From Rhynchopus sp. YZ270_cl-10 (lineage: Eukaryota > Euglenozoa > Diplonemea > Diplonemida > Diplonemidae): a stretch of DNA of 64,000 bases. The position numbers and the translations under genes are program-made. Position 1 is the stretch's first letter. Every line of letters starts with the position of its first letter. The DNA is taken from NCBI GenBank assembly GCA_964035575.1, contig OZ037896.1, positions 1,240,001-1,304,000 on the forward strand. Reading direction: 5' to 3'. Shown here piece after piece: positions 62,798 to 64,000 of the stretch. Under the pieces are notes generated by a model. The model had not been told where the DNA came from. It saw only the letters and a program-made list of their open reading frames with translations, and ran no database searches.

Positions 62798-64000
62798 TTT
62801 TCGCAAAGGGAAAAAAAAAATATCAACCAAAATAGTGGGTCCTTGGGTGACCAAAAATGCAAAAAAAACGCATTTTTTTGGTGTTTTGACCCTTCAGAAC
62901 CACCCAAAACGCACTTTTGTGTACCAAAACACGCATATTTCACATTTCCTTAGCAATTCCTTCACAAGTGCAAGGTGATTTTTGACCAAACTAATTTTGT
63001 GCACTTTTTTTGTGGTCACGTGACGCTAAAATCCTCTCCGTGATGCGAGAATTACATGTGAGAATGCGATAATGATTCTCGCGTGCGAACGCCCAAAACC
63101 ACGAAGGAGGACGCAAGCAAGGCTTCAGTGCACTTAGGTACAGGATGCGTCGTTTTCAGTTACAAAAAAGGGTACTGTGAAGCGGTTGAGGCACACACAG
63201 ACCCGTTGCAAAATGCATCTGGGACCCACGCTAGACCCCCTAAAAGCTGTAAAACCATATATTTCCATCTCGCGACCCCAGCGGATATGGACTGAGGTGT
63301 TTTTTTTTGGGTGTTTAGAAAGGTTTTTGTCCGATTGGAGAATTTTTTCGGTAAGTGTTGCATTTTGTCCCCCTGAGTGTGCACTCAGAAAACACTCATC
63401 AATAAAACGACCTTTCTGTTCGGTAAAAAATAGTTATTTTCTATGGGTTTGTCGTGCAGTGATGTTCTTTGTACCTGGAGAGTGGGCCGAGTGCAAGGTA
63501 TGTTTTTAACCCCCCGGTTTTCTCCCTTTTCGACATGTCCGCTATTTTTTTGATAAAACAACTTGTTGTCAATTCTAAAAAGATTGGAGGCAGCGCTGCA
63601 GGGCAAACAAAACGGATTGAAAAAAACAGAAGCTTGCTTGTTTTCTTTGAGTACTCAATTAACCACAACAACCGTACTTCAGTTTAACATATTTTTTCAC
63701 CTTTTTGTTTTCCCGGCTTTGAGCGCACAAACAAAAGACCCGATCTTTTTAGCTATTTTTTTTTTTTTTTTTTTGTCTACAAAAATGTCACTTTTACGTT
63801 TAAGGGGTACGGGGCGGCTTCTTGTTTGTTTTTTTGTTGTAGTCTCTACTTTTACATTCAATTTCTCTTAACAGGTACCCGAACCTACGACCCTTCATCG
63901 TGACAGCGAAGCAGTGCCGACGGAAGAGCTGGTGCAATTATTTCAAAACCAGGTGGCGATCGTAAAAGTCGGGTTTATATACCAACTTTTCCATTGTTAA
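62797..64000. repeat. Inverted counterpart of 34845-35856 (TIR element copy 2 continued)
   Basis: Reverse-complement identity runs from the LINE-2 border to the window end with few differences. The plus strand has the possible exons of the element at about 63456-63500 and 63876-63998 (AACAG then GTACCCGAACC), matching the minus-strand exons of copy 1. Confidence 0.85.

Larger units (their letters stand above)
49035..64000. mobile_element. 3-kb TIR element, copy 2, split by a 13-kb LINE stack and running off the window
   Basis: The segment 49035-49807 is the reverse complement of 35862-36638, and 62797-64000 continues as the reverse complement of about 34845-35856. The two halves are separated by the LINE insertions (49808-62796). 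The other end of the element, matching 33653, should lie about 1.2 kb beyond the window. Similarity to copy 1 is high, with scattered substitutions and small indels. Confidence 0.85.

Overview
The window reads as nuclear DNA of a euglenozoan protist, most likely a diplonemid. The decisive evidence is a group of spliced-leader (SL) RNA genes at 47.5-49.0 kb. Their exon ends in the kinetoplastid-like core CAGTTTCTGTACT followed by a GTATGG splice donor, an Sm-like stretch, a strong hairpin and a T run. Their 5' half (ACCAACGATTT...AAAGCTA) matches my memory of the Diplonema leader, which is recall and not a database search. Conventional GT-AG introns, GC-rich coding DNA and very long AT-rich intergenic DNA full of low-complexity runs and transposon debris fit this.

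Layout, left part (0-28 kb): the 3' end of a repeat protein (PPPNTP / QSAFDAC repeats, 2-1303); a 261-bp tandem repeat; a DDX6/Dhh1-type DEAD-box helicase gene with four introns (5314-7519) and a nearly identical second copy with the same introns (20541-22763); and a CUE-domain, polyglutamine protein gene (24481-26193). Between them lie about 20 kb with no recognisable gene but with four non-autonomous hAT-like transposons (8-bp target duplications visible), other inverted-repeat elements, and several families of short hairpin repeats that also occur inside the helicase introns.

Middle (28-49 kb): a 33-bp repeat inverted array, a roughly 2.7-kb uninterrupted array of the octamer AGCTCCTT, a 3'-end-only LINE copy on the minus strand, a long-inverted-repeat element carrying a younger 3-kb TIR element, and then a small-RNA gene island. 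The island holds two 5S rRNA genes, four tRNA genes (three with the unusual C33), a 5S fragment, a U6 snRNA gene and three intact plus one interrupted SL RNA gene. It is embedded in satellite DNA with about 160-172-bp units and a six-copy 401-bp repeat.

Right part (49-64 kb): a nested stack of insertions. A second copy of the 3-kb TIR element sits in the fourth SL RNA gene, one base before the exon end. A 5'-truncated LINE (LINE-2, minus strand) sits in that TIR element. An apparently complete 11-kb LINE (LINE-1, plus strand) sits in the LINE-2 reading frame with a 9-bp target duplication. LINE-1 encodes one 3,203-codon open frame with a very long CAG-derived Ser/Asn-rich N-terminus, two OTU-type cysteine protease domains, zinc fingers, a reverse transcriptase and a restriction-like endonuclease. 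This LINE and the tRNA/SL island are the most unusual content of the window.
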